A stretch of 64,000 nucleotides of DNA. It comes from Rhea pennata (lineage: Eukaryota > Chordata > Aves > Rheiformes > Rheidae). The notes under the pieces were generated by a model, which worked only from the letters and a program-made list of their open reading frames with translations, searched no databases and was not told the origin of the DNA. The stretch spans positions 29,730,308 through 29,794,307 of the forward strand of contig NC_084666.1 in the NCBI RefSeq assembly GCF_028389875.1, read 5' to 3'. Shown one piece after another: positions 1 to 14,100 of this stretch (positions within the stretch are counted from its first letter, which is position 1; every line of letters begins with the position of its first letter). The translations under genes were made by a program, and so were the position numbers.

Positions 1-1310
1 AGGGCTGCATTTACAGGCTCCCACTCTTGTCATGACACTTCGCATTGTTTATGTAGTTTAAACAAAAGGAAGAAAGAATCCTCCTCTCAAAAACAGTTAA
101 ATAATGAGGAACAAAATGCACTCTTTTATCTTTCTGTCAAGTGAGGCAAGTCTATTATCTGCTCCAGCCTGTGGCTGAAATCACCATCTCCCCCAGACCA
201 GTTTTACAGTCTGATTAGTGTATAACTTCCTGTAGTAAACTACCAGTAGGAACCAGAACACAAAGGGGAAATATAAATTCAAGGACAAGATTTAAGCTCT
301 GACCTTAGTTTTTATTGCCTTTACTCTATGTCAATATATATTGAACTGATAATTACACATATTATACACACACGCATACCCGCAAACACAAAATAGCCTA
401 CATGGGTGTCAGAAGCCCCAGTAGTCACTGCCAACTGTGCACACAGAACGATACTAAATCAGGGTGGATTGAACAAGCCTACTTGAAACAAGGCACCCCT
501 GGAGCATGGCCCAAGGTTTCCACTTTGCTTCTTGAGTAGGTCAGTAGAAACACCAAACGCATTTGTAGGATGGTGCTGGAGCTGTGCGGGCTCCAGATTT
601 GAAAAAGCCTGTCAATACAGTCAACAAGAGTTTCTATTGCTCTAAGAAACAACAAATATTTTATGTTCTTACAACCTAATTGTGCAACCATGATTTTGTA
701 AAGAATGTCCTTTAACATCTTTGTTATTATTCTACTAGAAGTATCTGTTAGAAAATGGCTAACTGCAAGGACACACTCAAATAGATATATATGTGGTAAC
801 AGGAAGAGCTATCTGCTTGTTAAGTGTCTAATTCATATGATAGAACGGTGTTTTACAGTAATTTTCTTAAACATCCAAATTGCTCCCTTACATTTCTTCA
901 TAGAGTCTTGGAGAACTAACACAGATTTTTTTCAAGTAATTCCATTAAACTGAAAGCACCACCTGTAGATTTGGGTGATAAAATATATGACTATCTGCTG
1001 AGTAAGATACACAGAAATGTCTGCACAGATGCCAAGTTGAAGTGGGTAAGGGAGGTCTCAATAAAGTGACATGGTGCTGGAATTACATTTTTTAGAGTTT
1101 ACTTAACCCTGTCACTATAGGCAGATACATGACTGCATTGTGTAAAGCAAGACAGAGTATAAAACTCATCAGGTTCTTTTGTCTTTAAAATATGATTCTT
1201 GGATAGACTTGGAAATCACACTCACTGCCAGACTACTGACCACATGGAATCTATAAGCATGGGGATAGGACTGCCCCATTTAAAGATGAGCTAGAAGATG
1301 GCACTAATAC

Positions 1311-1353
<43 letters not shown>

Positions 1354-1984
1354 GAGTAAGTCTCAGCAATGGAAAAAAAATGACCTGACCAGCTGTAAGC
1401 AACCTGCAGCAAATATCTCTGTATATGAACCAGTGCAAAGCACACTCAAATCAGGATTATTTTTGTGAATGCAACCTGCAAAGGTTTAGCAGGAGAAAAT
1501 CAGACAGATAATCAGCTTCAAGATTCTAGATATGATTCCATTCGGTGCTTTGCTCTTGATTTGGAGAAGGACTCAAATGACGCTCTGTAATAGAAATTAA
1601 AGATCTCCAAACTCCATTGCCTTTTATTCTAATAGTGTCATTATACGCTTTGGATATAACTGTTTATCCCAGGTAAGAAACCCCGGAGAACCAGACTGAT
1701 ACTGTATGTACAAAGACAGGGGTATCTACCCATCTCACCACAGCAGTATGTTCTCTCCCTGAGGCAACTCCAAAGGAGGGAAAGCTACTTCTGGTTGCTG
1801 CAAAGGAAAAGCAGACTGAGAAGAGCTTCTGCAGAGCTGCTGTTACACTCCCCACCTCAAGATAATCTGTCTGTAGTTGACACTCCCTTATTTCTCTACT
1901 AGAGAGAACAGGTTCAATGAGTATATTTTTCCAATTTCTTTTTTTTCTTTTTATTCACCAAGAAGTAAGACATGTTAGCTAATG
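1..1984. other. AT-rich intergenic DNA, no gene seen
   Basis: All open frames here are short (under about 85 codons), lack recognisable domains and are bounded by random stops. Apart from the A39 tract at 1313-1351 I see no repeat family or RNA gene. By the usual vertebrate gene order this would be part of the KDR-SRD5A3 interval, but that placement is inference from the downstream genes only. Confidence 0.6.
1313..1351. repeat. poly(A) homopolymer, A39
   Basis: An uninterrupted run of 39 adenines. It could be a slippage microsatellite or the tail of a retrotransposed sequence. No processed pseudogene is recognisable just upstream on the plus strand. CR1 tails in birds end in short octamer repeats rather than poly(A), so the tract does not mark a CR1. 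Confidence 0.9.
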
Positions 1985-2195
1985 GCTAGAGGTACCAGAA
2001 GTGATCAGGGCATGGGACTGCAATTCAGTGATCTCATTTTCTCATGTGCTCTGACATGTGTCCTGCACCAGGCACTCAAGTTCTTATGCCTCACTCTCCC
2101 TGTCTATGAAACAGGAATAGTGACACTAACCCTAATGGGAGAAGGGATCTTGAGTTCTGTTCACTTGAAAGGTGGCAGAAGTCTTATGAACTACT
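1985..2195 (+). repeat. Degenerate MIR-like (CORE-SINE) element
   Basis: The order of sequence words follows a MIR-type SINE in sense orientation. A tRNA-like head resembling 'gggcatgggactg' comes first. It is followed by 'caggcactcaagttc...tgcctcactctccctgtct', equivalent to the MIR core 'gggcaagtcacttaacctctctgtgcctcagtttcc'. Then comes 'gaaacaggaatagtgacactaacc', equivalent to 'gtaaaatgggaataatgatacttacc'. It is heavily diverged and clearly ancient. The identification rests on remembered consensus; a repeat-library search would settle family and ends. Confidence 0.6.
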
Positions 2196-4896
2196 AGATA
2201 ATCTTAACATTTTTTACTTGGATATGAGATGAGATTTTTTTTAAGCAATTTCTGAGCAAGGATAGAGATTGATAAGAGAGATCACAAAGATTCCTTCACC
2301 AATGTCTGAAACGAGAGCTGGACAATAAACACTGGCAGAGGGAAGGTTGCTGGTGGCACAGAAGCATCTCCAAATAACACTTAAAAGATGTCATTTCAGA
2401 GGAGGAAAAAAGCCCAATTTTACCAAGGCAGAAGAGAATGAAAAAAATTTAGAAAGGTGATCATGAAGAGAAGATGAAATCCAGCCCAACAACAGACTCC
2501 CAAATGCATGGAATAGGACTACATTTTTAGCCTCCCTCACATAAAAGAGGAAAAGGGAAAAAAAATAGACATCGCCACTTTTAGAATGAAATAATTTCAT
2601 TTGTAAACTGAATATAACAGGGCAGATAAATTAGGTCATGTCTGTCTATTCTTCCAATGGATTGAATAAATGATTGGGAATTTTACTGACAATAACAAGG
2701 TGGAATTAAAAAAAAAGAGAGAGAGAATATTTTGATCACTCATCAGCCCAACACTTGCTAACAAAAAGGAGTAGGAGAAAGAGTCTAGTACAAACCTAGT
2801 CTAAAGTCTCATCACGAGAAATGTAGGGGAGCCTATGAAACTATTTTTAGCATTCTCCCTTTAACAGCTTCTGGCCAAGTGACAAAGTTCATTTTTACCT
2901 TCTCAGTTTGCACAGGGCTAGAAAGGAATTTGGGATTTGTGTTTTTTTCAGGACACTACCCACCTTCTCCATAGAAAACACATAGGTGTATGCTAAATGT
3001 AAAATTTTCCTTATTATACAGAAATGGATCCCTTTCCAACCTAAAGATTAGAAGAGAACGACCTATAGCAGGTAATATTTGAAAAATTGTCTTCTATCAG
3101 AAAATATCTGGGAATGCACAATGACAGCTGAGATGGAAACTTTTCATTCCTAGCTCCTCCTAAACTGGGATAGGAAGGCTAAGCTATGCCCAGGAGAGCT
3201 AGAAAGGGTTGTTTTGATTCACATGCTCACAGCTCAAAGCTATTGCATGTGTTAACCATGGCCCAGATTTAAGAGAAGCCACAACATGGCACTGAGGGAC
3301 AGGATACGGGGTTAGCAGGAGGCTTTCCTCAGCTGAATTCACTCATCATAAACCAGGAAAAGAGAAGAGTCCATAGCACATAGTTCAGCTTCTCTTTGGC
3401 ACATGAAGAGTCAGCATTCACTGTAATAACCCATGGCAAACAGTGAATGTTGGCTTTCCAAGACTGGGAATACAAATATCACACTTGCATGTACATAGAA
3501 TGACTCCTTTTCTACCAGGCAATATTGCAAAGAGCAGTAACTCAAACTTTGTTTTTACCCACCTAGGTTATTTTTTTAATCTGGAAAAGTGAAAAGGAAA
3601 CAGGCTTTTCTTATGTGGCTTTGTCCTATCTTCAGCTTCCAGCCAGTAGCTGGTCCCAAAACTCAAGTGCCGAAACACCACATGGAATCAACTTTACTCT
3701 GGGTATCTTCTCTGCTTTTCCTGTAGCTTTCTCATGTTCCCTAACTGTTTTCCACAGGAAAATACTTCCCCTTGAACAGGTTGTTTGTCTTTAAAAATAC
3801 ATAAAAACATATCTTGTTTGGGGAAAACATTCATGTGCCCGAAGTCTGGCAAGCTAAACTACATACCGCAAACTTAAGGTCATAAAATGAAGGCTTTGTG
3901 CCATTTTTCTTGTAGGAATAATCTACTTACATAACTGCTGTTTCAATATATGCTGTACAGCTCTAAAAGTCTTCATTTTTTCTTCTGTGGCTGCTAGGTG
4001 TCACAGCGCTGTGTGGTGGGGGTGTCCCAGGGCAGTACAGAGACAACTGTAGCAGGTAAGGCATGAGCTGGAGCTCCCCCCAAAACTGCTACTAGACATT
4101 TTGAGCTTTGGTTAGTTTTACACAATGAATAACAAACAAAACTTGAGGAAAGTTTAGAAGAGGAGGTCTGGTATCTCCTGATAGCTGGAACCATCTGTTC
4201 ACCTCCTTGCACTACGTCCCTGGCTCCCAGAATATCAGGCCCCACAGAGGTGTTTGCCTGCCTAGCATTTGGCCACATACTATGTACAATGGAAAACATA
4301 TTCCCCAGCAATATATGACAATAAATCCATGTTCAGAAATGCAAATTTTTTTCTACCCAGGTGCTTAAATTGGCATCCATCAAGGTTATAGCTAAGTGCA
4401 GTTGGCTGTTTAGCAATACTGTTTCATCTCTGTGTCATACTCAGTTTGGATTAGAAGCTGGCAATGTTTTCTCAAGAAAATGCCCTAAACTCCATTGGGA
4501 TTTCTGCCCTTTTGTGTTTTTTCGTAAACTGCACTTATGCTTGGATCTGACAATGGGAAGGGTAAAGGATCCTTCTCTATTTAAAAAAAGATTAAAGTTC
4601 AGCAGGAAGAGCTTAATTATTGAGGAGTCTATATTTAGATTATTTTCCTTTTGCATACAGCTGAGTGTATTTCCAGATCCCTTGAGCGTCCATCAAGCTG
4701 TAGACAACAAATACAAAACATATCCCACCTTGAAAGTCATTTCCAAGGTATAAGGAAGGCAAGAAAAAAATACGTAACTCAAATAATCACAAAACTCAGG
4801 GAGAGAGCTCTTTCTTCCTCTGAATGTAAATATACATTGTTTGATAGCAGTGTTGTGGATCTGTCTTCAATGTTTTGTTGCAGCTTTTAAAACTAA
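2196..4896. other. Intergenic DNA, no gene seen
   Basis: No coding potential is convincing. The longest frame (130 codons from 4361, plus strand) has no recognisable motif and overlaps another frame on the opposite strand. A short (GA)n tract lies near 2711-2726. Nothing else could be assigned. Confidence 0.55.
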
Positions 4897-5165
4897 GTTA
4901 TAGAAGCATAAAATCATGGAATAATTAGAGTATTTAGAAGGGACCTCTGGAGATCATCTAGTTCCCTGCTCAAAGCATGGTCACCTTAAAGTTAGATCTC
5001 ATGTCAAAGTTAGAACAGGTTGCTCAGGGACTTGCCCAGTTCGATTTTTAGTATCTTCAAGGACAGTGACTTCATCACCTTTCTGGAGAACTTGTTCCAG
5101 TGATTGGCAGGCCACACAGGGAAAAACTGACTGCTTTCACAAAGCACTTTGACTTGTATCAATGA
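4897..5165 (-). repeat. CR1 LINE 3' fragment, minus strand
   Basis: The left end reads as the reverse complement of a CR1 3' terminus: 'aaaatcatggaat', then 'agaagggacctctggaga' and 'tcatctagttccctgctcaa'. It continues with 'gaacaggttgctcaggga' and 'cttgttccagtg', which are standard CR1 3'-UTR words. It is about 270 bp, strongly 5'-truncated and moderately diverged. CR1 is the main avian non-LTR retrotransposon, and 5' truncation is its usual state. Confidence 0.85.
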
Positions 5166-8100
5166 AAAGCACAGTGTAATAGCTGGAAAATATTGTTATT
5201 CATATTATTAGTACTAATGAAATTAGTATTATCCAGATACTTCACTATCATTTAGAAGGAGTTAAAGAACTTGGTGTGATTTTTTTATGCTTGAACAAAG
5301 TATAATGAAGAAGGACTGATTTAAATATAAATAAATCATTCAGTGCCATATGGAAAAGAAGGGGGTTTTACCTCCTCAAGAATGCAGAAATGCCAACGAC
5401 TTCAAATGGGAAATTTAGTGTTGTCAGCAGGATGGAACTATAACTTTTATAATATTAAAAATAAAGTTCATTCAGCACATACTCATGTTTCTGCTCTTCT
5501 TGACTGCTCTTTCTTTTGATCCAGCCAAATACTTCTAGAGAATGAGATTTACAATTTCTGGTGGTAATATTTTTAAAGTCAAAAGTCTTAAATCTTCTCC
5601 TTCTCATGAAAAATAAAAGAATCAGCCTTTAGAAAGTGATGTTCCAGAAAAGCAACACAGTTCAATTTTTGCTTAACTTAAATTAGTTCAATGTTAAGCT
5701 CTGATTTTAACTCTGGTTTTTGTGGTTATGGTTTACATATGCCAAAACTCTAGTTGCTTGCACAACAAACGGGAGGACACGGCAGAGTATGTGTAAACTT
5801 CAGACTTTATTATTTGAGATTTCTATGAGATGTACAAAATCAGACAAGCATCAAGTAGGAACATCAAATAATATTAAATTTATAAACATATGAAATTCAG
5901 AGGTCAAAACACAAACACAAAACACAAAACACAATTCATACTGATCTTCAGATGAGTCTTTAGAAAGTCATGCAATCTTATAGCAGAGATAATGGAAAAG
6001 ATGAGGTCACATCCACGTTGCAGTGACCTCACTAGGGTACTAAATATCATATTCTACATAACTCTGTAATTTAAGCACTGCTCTATCACCCTTTATTGAG
6101 ATCTTTTTACTTGCACTTCATATACAGTGTGGTATTTACTATTGGATGAGAGAGAAATAGTTTATCTTAGCATTGCTGCAATTATGTCATAAAGCACACA
6201 TGTTAATTAAATACAAACTTAGTGTGTGTAGTTAATAATACATTGAGCATTGTCTGACAATTTGTACAGCTAACAACTTCAGGTCAAGTAAGTAATTGAA
6301 CTTCTGTTTCTAATATCACAGTGTATGTAGGATCCAAGTAAGGATTAAAGCTTCCTTCAGCTAGTTACTGTACAAACAAATATCAGAGAATCCCACTCCT
6401 GAGTTCACCACTTTGAACAGTAGCAATAAATGTATCATTTACAGCTGAGACATTTTCCATCCTAGGAATAATAATAAGGGGAGCAGGATTAGCTGAATTA
6501 GCTTTGTTTTTGCACCAGCCTTAAGACTACTGCCTCCCAGCTGTGCCCTTTGCAATTCTTTGACCATCTCCATGCTCTGGCAGCCAGAGCTGCCAGGGTT
6601 ATCCAGCTCTATGATGAGTGAGGAAGGACAAAGCCCAAGAGCACCCAGCTATCAGAACACACTGTGAGGCTCACCCCAAGCTCACTCCTTGCCTTGCTAA
6701 CTCCCCAGGCATTGCAGCCCTGTTCTCTCAGGTCACATCCTCTGGTGTGCCCCACCCCTGGCAGAAAGAATCTTCTAAGCTGCATTTTTATCATAAACAA
6801 TAGATTCATTCATTCCTTTACTCCTATGTCAGATTCACTGATCCAGCCATCACCATTTAATATTTTTATAAAATATTTTATGGAATACAAGCACACAAGA
6901 TCTATGGCTAGATCTACCTGACAGTACTGAGATCTATCTAACTATGTTACCTTCTAGCACCTCAAAAACTTTCAGCTAACATAAAACCACAAAGGTCCAC
7001 TGACATCAGCAGAGCTACAAGATTTACAGCAGCTGAGATCTAGCTTGTACCTGAGGTGTTCAGACTGTCTCTGTAGGCAAATGATGCAGAATGAGTATGT
7101 TAGAGAAGTAACATGAGAAAACATGAAGTCCAGCTTAGGTGTCACAATCAGTCTAAGAAGAGACTGACCAAATTGATGACAAGTAAAAGCCCTAGATGTA
7201 CTCTAAAACTTCCTTTCTGCTATTTGTAGTTCCATGCAGTGTGCTTCAGAAATGCATTGATGACATTCTGCTTCGTGAAATCCTTCTGCTCTCAGAAGGT
7301 GGAATCAATTAGCATTTAAGTTGTGTACTTAGAGAGAAAAAGCCTTGCTAAGAATACCCTACAAGAGAGGTATCAGCTGGGCTGTTTGCTCACATGGAAT
7401 GTGTTAGTTACACAAACACAGGGAAAGAAGATAGTATTACAGGTGAAATCCTGCAGTTCTTCTAATGAAAGTGAATTCATTTCCCTTCCTGTTTTTTCTA
7501 CTTACCTTAATTATTTGATCATTGTTGCACTTCAGCATATATACTGGTTGAATGCCAATTCTCTCCCTCCCATTTGGCACTGTACATTTTCTATCCCTCA
7601 TACTGATTTTAACTCAAAGAAACTGCTAAAGCAGTCAATATTTTGACTTTTCTTGGGAGCAACACTCAAGGAAGCCGTCTTTGATCCAGATGAGGGCTGT
7701 TTCGAGAAACAGCTGGGGCAAACGTTGAGAAATGAGATCAAAATGGTAATTTTAAAAAGAAAAATGTGCTTTTTTTAAGTTGATTTTTCCACTGATCTTT
7801 GACCACCCCATTTACATTTAGCACCGGAAGTTTAAGAAAGAAGCGGTGTTACCAATACTTAAAAAGTAAAGCTTTTCAGCAAAGCTCTGAGAATATTAAC
7901 TTCTGAGGAGGGAAGACATGTCTTATTCAGAAAAAGTGTAAACTGTACAGTGAGCATTCACTCTAATGCAAAGCTGAGAAAAGAAATTCTCTTCCCTACC
8001 ACCAGATCCTGTGATGAATCAGTCAGGATGAATAAGTATTAATTCTCTGTCTGATTTGTTGACACCCTAGGTACTACTCAGTCTACACTGTAAGTGAGAC

Positions 8101-11100
8101 AGAAGAAGTCAGTGTTAAGTTCTTTTTCTTACTCAGAAGGCTGTAGTCCTTCAGGCAAAGGAGGTAGTCCAGGCCTTAATGGGGAACAGGGGTAGTTGCA
8201 CTTCTTCAGACTGCTGTATTGCTTCCTAAAACATATTACTTCCTAAAACTCAACAGTTGACAGTCCACATTAGACTCCTGTCATATGACACAGGTGTTCA
8301 GTAGAGATGGTATATGAAGGGTCTATTCTGTGCCAAGAGCTGAAATAAAGCTAGTTTGGCGACAAAAGACTCTTCTAAGATCTTGGCAATAAAAGTCTTA
8401 ATCTTAAATCATATTTTCAGATCATGCCAATTGAATACTTTTCAAAAGACTTATAATTTGGCCAAAAATATGCAGATTTTTTTTCAAGACCAAGCACATA
8501 TCAAATTTAATTCTTTGCTAAATTAGGAGTGATAGTTTTCCAAAAAAAAACTTCACCATTTTAAGATTGGAAAGTAGTATCATAGCCTTGAAAACAACCG
8601 AACTATTTCCAGCCACACTTCAAAAAAATCCCCCGAAGAAGACAAACAGCATCAACTCAAAGGGCTGACATCTGCAAAACGAAATATCAAGCAACTTTAA
8701 TAATAGCCAGTAGTACTAGGTAATTAAAAATGCATTGCTGTAACTTGTAAAAGTTTGGGAGCAGCTATGGTAGAGAATCCTGAAATGCTGCTCCCATCAG
8801 AAAGACTATTAGTTTGCTTGGATTTTTGTTCTGGAAAATCATACAAAGCCTGCCATAATCTGAAAACCTAAAGGGAATTTTTCTTGACTTAGAGCATAAT
8901 TGATACTATCCTTAGTATCACAGCATTTAAGCATGGAAAGCATTTTAGGAATTTAGCTTTTAGGAAGCAAGGGAGAAAAACAGAGCCTCTTGAAAAAAAA
9001 ATTTTTTTGAAAATTTCAATGCAAAAGATTAATACATTGAAGAACACATTAAACAATGAATTTGTAACACAATCTCTTTGTATCCTTCCAGCTCCATAAC
9101 ATATAGGTATGCTGAGACTTGGGTGAAATCAAACTGAAGGTGAAGGGCATAAGAATCACTCTTCTTTACACAGGATGAATGTACAAAATATTTAGGCTCA
9201 TGAAGGAACAGAATGAGGGAAAAATAGAAACTATTTCTTGAAATAAGGGTACCTGCAAGGACTAGGATTGAACTGCACAACCCAGGTCTAACTGAGAGAT
9301 ACAAATGGAGAAGGAAGTATCCTGAAGCAGAGATGCTGAGAGTTTCTCATTTTATTTTGTTTTGTTGGGAGTGGGGGGAGAGGGGAGAGGGCCACTTGTA
9401 TCTAAATGGACTGACCAAAAGTACCACAGATCAGATAGAGAGTGGTGTAAGGAAATTCTGAAGACATCTAAAGAATCATTTCCATATTATCCTAAAGAGG
9501 GAGAGATCTTTGAGGAAAGAGCTAGAAAAAGCTCTTACTGTGATACAGTAAGCAGAGGTATTGCCTCCTGCTGTTTGACTCTGCTCAAGGGGAAAGGACT
9601 CTGTACCATCTTCATAAAGAAAAGACTGGGTCAAGGAAACATTGTATTCTATCACCACTTCTTCCTTTCTCTGGAGACAATGCATGAAACCATTAAGATA
9701 GACCAACAGTTTGGGTCAAAAGAGATGCCACTAATGCTCTTTACATGCTGCTGCTCCCTGAAATGAGGAACATCCTTTGCCAATCTGAAAACTTGTTGCT
9801 CCACAGGGTGTGGGCTACAAAGAAAGAATTATCTGTGAGTAACCAAAGTGCAAGTCTCTCCAGTATATTAAATTTCAACTAATTACTCCACTATAAACAT
9901 ATTTGTCCTTACTGACAGATCTTAGGGTATAAATAGTATGTAAGAAAGACCTTCCCTCCCCCCAGAGCTTTGAAGCTGTTCTGTCCACTTGATGAAAATG
10001 TGAACTGTGTTCTTCATATGACAATGCAGAAGGAAAAAAAAAAAAGGAAATGAAAAAATAGTATCAACTCAGCACTATAATTTCAGAACATTTTGTCATA
10101 TTTTATTGTTTCCTCTTAACTGTCCCCCCACTTCTTATCTCATGCACGGACCTGTCTACAGTAATGTTTTAAATTAAAAGCTTTCCAGTGAGCCAACTTC
10201 ACCTTCTCCAGGGAGTTCCCATTGAAATTCCTGATAACGCCAAACAATAGAATTTTTTTCAAAGAGTAGTAGAGCATAATGAAAATGACATAAATTATCA
10301 TTTAGAAATTTCATCCCTTTGAATACATTTTTCCTTCATTATTCACAGGAATTTTATTAGAAAAACAAGCCGTGACAGACTTTTCCACCAAGTATCTTAA
10401 TTAAGACAAAATATTAGCAGTAGAGGTGGACTAGCTCAATTAATATCATTCTATATGTCTATTTAAAATTGCTCTCTATAAAACAAGGAGTTAGGGAAAT
10501 GAGTTGCTCAGAAACCAAAACTTTCTGAGTCTTTACTGCAGTGAATTAAAACCATAGCAGAGAGGCCACGGATTAAATTGCTACAGGCTTGATTGAGCTG
10601 TCCACAAATTGCATTTAGTACCTCTCAAGATGCTCCAGAATATTTCACATGGCTCTTCCAGAAAGGATTGACTGTCTTGAAGGTCATCTGTCATATCTGC
10701 CATCCACATCTGCGCACCTGAGCGGGCACCTTGGACACCCCAGGGCATTTCAAATGGCATCTGATACCCAAACACAGGAAACTCAATCAAGCCATTAGTG
10801 ATCCAATTATGATCATTTTATTGTGCAGACAAATCCATAAAACAAAAACACACTTTAAATCAAAGCCTAATTTTTAAGACCTGCAAAAAGTTAGACTTTA
10901 TCATTACAAACGAAGATCAGATTGCTGTGTACATCAGTGTCAAAATACCACAGTTATATTCCTCCTATTGTGGAGGAAGTGTGGATTTATATAGATTTGG
11001 AAAAATCAGCCAAAGAGAAAATTGGCCTTCAAATTATAAATACTGAGCCTCATCCATACAGATAAATCAATGTATGAAACAAAATTATGCTAACTTCATT

Positions 11101-14100
11101 TAGGTATATGAGAAATAGGCAAGTGTAATTGCTCTAACCTATTCCTAGCTTTTCTTCAAAACGGTGCCATGCATCATGGATGTGACTGGAAGCCCAAAGG
11201 AGACAAAGGGGACATCAACTAAGATGAAAAGACTCTGCATGCCATATCTTCACCAAGGAGTAAAGAGGGAGACATTGTTATGTTTTATCTTATTCACTGC
11301 CTATCTTAGATACTTAGCTAAACAGTGGTAAAATCAAGTCCTCCAAACTTAAGCTCCTTGTTTTATCTATTACTTCACTTAAATTATATGTATAAAGAAA
11401 GAGTAGGTGATTTAGTCCTCCTAAAGTTCTCAAGTTCACTATAAAGGCAGTGGCAGGAGGAAGATGTCTTTGAAAACCTACAGAAAAAGATCTAGTCCAT
11501 TGAATTGAACCCCTTCTCCTTGTCCATTGACTGCATGCTGAGGGTACACGTGCCAGGAGAGCGATCTGTTCAGAGCAGGCTTGGTGTCTATCTCACAACA
11601 AAAAGTTCAGGCAAGGATGAGGAACAGACATTCCCACCTTAGAGGAAGGACCAAGGAAGGAAGGCTGCCCTTTTTAACAGGGGAACCCTTGGGAAGCAGT
11701 GGGGCATGTATGAGAGGGGAAAGGCAGTGCTACTTTTTGCATGATACTGTGACTGTTTCTGGCATGGGAAGCCTGATTCTAGGGCTTCTTTAGACTGAGG
11801 AGATGTTGAACCTCAATTTTAGGATAATGCCATAACAAGACCCATGAGTTATTGTAAATGAAAGTCTTTCCTAGCCCTCAATAGAGCTGCTGCAGAGATG
11901 GGAATTGAGCTGTGGGATCAAAGTGCCCAAGGATGAACAGAAGTCCCAGACTCAGCACAGCAATGAAGCCATTTGGCCAACAGGGGACAAAAGCAAAAGG
12001 ATAGTCATAAGGCTGTGCATATCTGCTGGTGGCCTCATATGAAGGGAGAGACCCTACAAAGAGCAGGGGCTGGCACTCAGTCCAGGTAGGAGCCTTGAGG
12101 CTGGAGCACGAATGGTCCTTGCTATGAGGCTGAAGCACAAATCACCCTTGCCTGCCTGTCTTCAGCTCTGTGGATCCTCCCAAGGCCAGAGCAGGGACCC
12201 GCTGTAGAAGGGCTGGTGCAGTGTACGCTTCCCAGGTGCTCAGTAGGCGGATGGCTGTCATCCAAGTAAGATGTGGACAAAGGGCTCAGTTTTTCTTCAG
12301 ACTGAGGCAGGTGGAGGATAAAAGGCCCCCATTTTCTGTGGGCGCTCTAGCAATTTGATTATTATAGAAAAGGGATAGACTTAAAGGCATGGGTGTGGGT
12401 TGGTAACACTATGCTTATGCTTTTTGGCTTCAGCAGAGAGATTAGCCAGTCCGGGAAAGCAGGATCAGTGTGGGATTTAGGGAGACCAAATCCTATCCCA
12501 GGTCTTATGCTATTTTGATTTCTTTAGTCTCCTGCCAGACCAATACACAGATCTGCAGGAATCCCTCTTCTTCTAGCCTCGCACACGCTCACAAATGCCA
12601 AAATTAACAAATCAAGATTGCATTTAATTCCAGATGAGCACAACTGAATTGCTCCATCTTATGATAATATTTTGTGTCTTATTCAGAAGAAATACTTGCA
12701 TACTTAAACACCTAAGCAAAATATTCGAAAATCAATTTCTAGCTCGTATCTCTTCTCCTGAATACAAGATTATGCATGAGTTCTTCCTCTCTCTCCCCAG
12801 TCAGTGTTGACTGATGCTAGGGAAAATTAAAGACTTGGGGTTGAACTGCGTCAAGCAATGGAAGAAAGTGACTGTAAGTCTCATATCCTGTAAGCACTGA
12901 TATTGCAGAAAAGAGAAACAAAGAAAGAAAAAATTTCTATCTTCTTGAGTAAGGCTCCTGCTGTCTTCTGTGTGGCACCCTGTCTAGGAAAAGCGCATTG
13001 TATATTCACAGAAAACATCCTGGGTGAGACCAATCCAGGGAAATATTTCTTTTTTCAGCCTTGTATGTGAGACTTGGTATCATGCAGCTCACACATGCCA
13101 ACACTCAGACCCTACTGGCCACTTGCAGAAGGAGCACTAAGGGCAATAGTGGCACTACAGTGGTGAAAGCTGGGGTGCCCAGGGGGCCCTGAGCTCTGCA
13201 TTGCTGGACTTTGGTGCTAGCAATCTAGCACTTCAGTTAAGTCTCACTGCTCCACTCCCTTTACAGACTGCAGTCCGAGGGACTTGGCCACAGCTGCACA
13301 GGAAGGCTGCAGTGAAGAAGGTTATTGAACACATGGAGACTGTGTTCAAGGATAGCTTCCTAATCATTACACCCTCCTTTATTGTTTTGAATGCTCCTTT
13401 ACTATGCAGATACATTATTTTGCAAAGTGAGGTGCAGGATAGGGGGTTCTCTCCAGAAGGAATAAGGGATGGCTCTTACCAAAGCTAAAACCTGACCAGT
13501 ACCAACTCTAAGTCATTTCAAATGGACTCAAGAGAAAGACTTGGCTGTATTTCAAGCAGTCTTGAGTTCTGGCTGTGGATTCCAGTGAGTCTGTAAAACT
13601 CCCCTTGAATATTTTGTTTAATCCCCCTACCCTACCCCGCCTTCCCCCTCCCACCAACATTAAGGAATAACAAAGTAGAAAATGAAGATTTTCTTTAAAA
13701 TAGTTTCCTTGTATCAGAGACTATAAGAAATACTAAGCAAAGTACGAAACGATGAAGATCTAAATCCCTAAAAGCTTATGCATATACATTAAGAAGAGGC
13801 GTTGAGTGTCAAAATAAATAAATATAAAGCAGATTTTACACTACAGGATTATACTTGGGAGGCAAGGTCCTTCTCCTTCCTTACACAAGCAGACTTCAAA
13901 AGAAAACTCTCTGTGAAATGCTACTGGGTTTCTGAAATAGTTCAGATGATTCTGTTGGGAGGACAAAGCTTTTCTCTATTCAAGGGAACAGCTACATTTA
14001 AGAGTTTTGGAACTAATTTCTGCTCTCAGTTTGCAAAGTGCAAATTAGGACAGTTTGTAACAACATAGAGCTATTGAGATGCGTGGAACTATTTACATAA

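Noticed and set aside
4361-4753. 130-codon open frame in the intergenic region
   Set aside because: No motif or family, overlapping open frame on the opposite strand, and ordinary AT-rich composition.
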